NCBI GenBank assembly: GCA_963807235.1
Contig: CAWEBF010000015.1
Coordinates: forward strand, 324,772 to 388,771
Length of the DNA: 64,000 bases
Direction: 5' to 3'
Origin: CAWEBF01 sp963807235
GTDB lineage: Bacteria > Acidobacteriota > Vicinamibacteria > Vicinamibacterales > UBA2999
Shown in pieces: positions 63,942 through 64,000 of the stretch (its first letter is position 1; every line of letters starts with the position of its first letter). The notes beneath the pieces were generated by a model, which made no database searches, was not told the origin of the DNA, and saw only the letters and a program-made list of their open reading frames with translations. A program made the translations under genes and the position numbers.

Positions 63942-64000
63942 GTGCGCCCGCCTAGCTGCTCGCCCGCCGACGCGGGGCCACGCGCGGCGATGCTCTGCAG

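Overview
The window is GC-rich (roughly two thirds GC by eye) and densely coded. It looks like a chromosomal piece of an Acidobacteriota genome, probably Vicinamibacteria-like. The support is indirect: many exported proteins of types common in that phylum (a DUF6152 protein, secreted proteins with a G-x-W-x-G-D-x-x-x-V motif, a DUF1501/DUF1800 pair, an exported PQQ dehydrogenase with cytochromes c, PEGA proteins with a kinase-like fold, PEP-CTERM proteins, a BNR/MoaD pair). No rRNA, tRNA, CRISPR array, prophage or transposase gene was seen. About half of the genes are split by one or more small indels while both halves remain clearly coding. I read most of these as assembly or long-read indel errors and annotate such genes as single loci with the break positions named.

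Layout. 0-6.3 kb: 3' part of an exported oligoendopeptidase F, a zinc metallopeptidase overlapping an ATP-grasp ligase, then a reverse operon (membrane protein, winged-helix regulator, DUF2306 protein) whose first gene has its ribosome binding site inside a hairpin. 6.3-12.2 kb: a reverse operon of seven exported or small proteins, including three relatives of one secreted family, one fused to a degenerate metallo-beta-lactamase domain. 12.5-19.9 kb: envelope functions (coiled-coil PEGA protein, exported methyltransferase, NfeD, SPFH/QmcA, TPR-TonB protein, PEGA pseudokinase). 20-31.4 kb: redox and periplasmic oxidation (flavodoxin-like protein, pirin, two PQQ dehydrogenases, porin, double VOC protein, two cytochromes c, amidohydrolase, winged-helix/TPR regulator). 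31.5-38.8 kb: ATP-dependent DNA ligase and LigD-type polymerase (NHEJ parts), metallophosphoesterase, a possible atypical kinase, DUF1501/DUF1800. 38.9-48.4 kb: Tat-exported tandem alpha/beta hydrolase, MoaD-like protein with BNR protein, CE1-like esterase, redoxin, secreted protein, two sodium/solute symporters. 48.5-64 kb: two PEP-CTERM proteins, a TonB-dependent receptor, an AarF remnant, a beta-barrel protein, a protein with an internal duplication, M48 peptidase, cupin, VKOR-thioredoxin fusion, a fungal-like DUF8021-type protein, lipid kinase, SurE and a badly broken 5'-nucleotidase.

The most unusual signal is non-coding. Two repeat systems sit at gene boundaries. The first is eleven short tandem arrays whose unit is always 7 bp although the unit sequence differs from locus to locus. 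The second is a two-hairpin element with a conserved CAGTGTCTTTTT-type linker that sits on stop codons and supplies the last codons of some proteins. I did not find a clear new defence or biosynthetic system.
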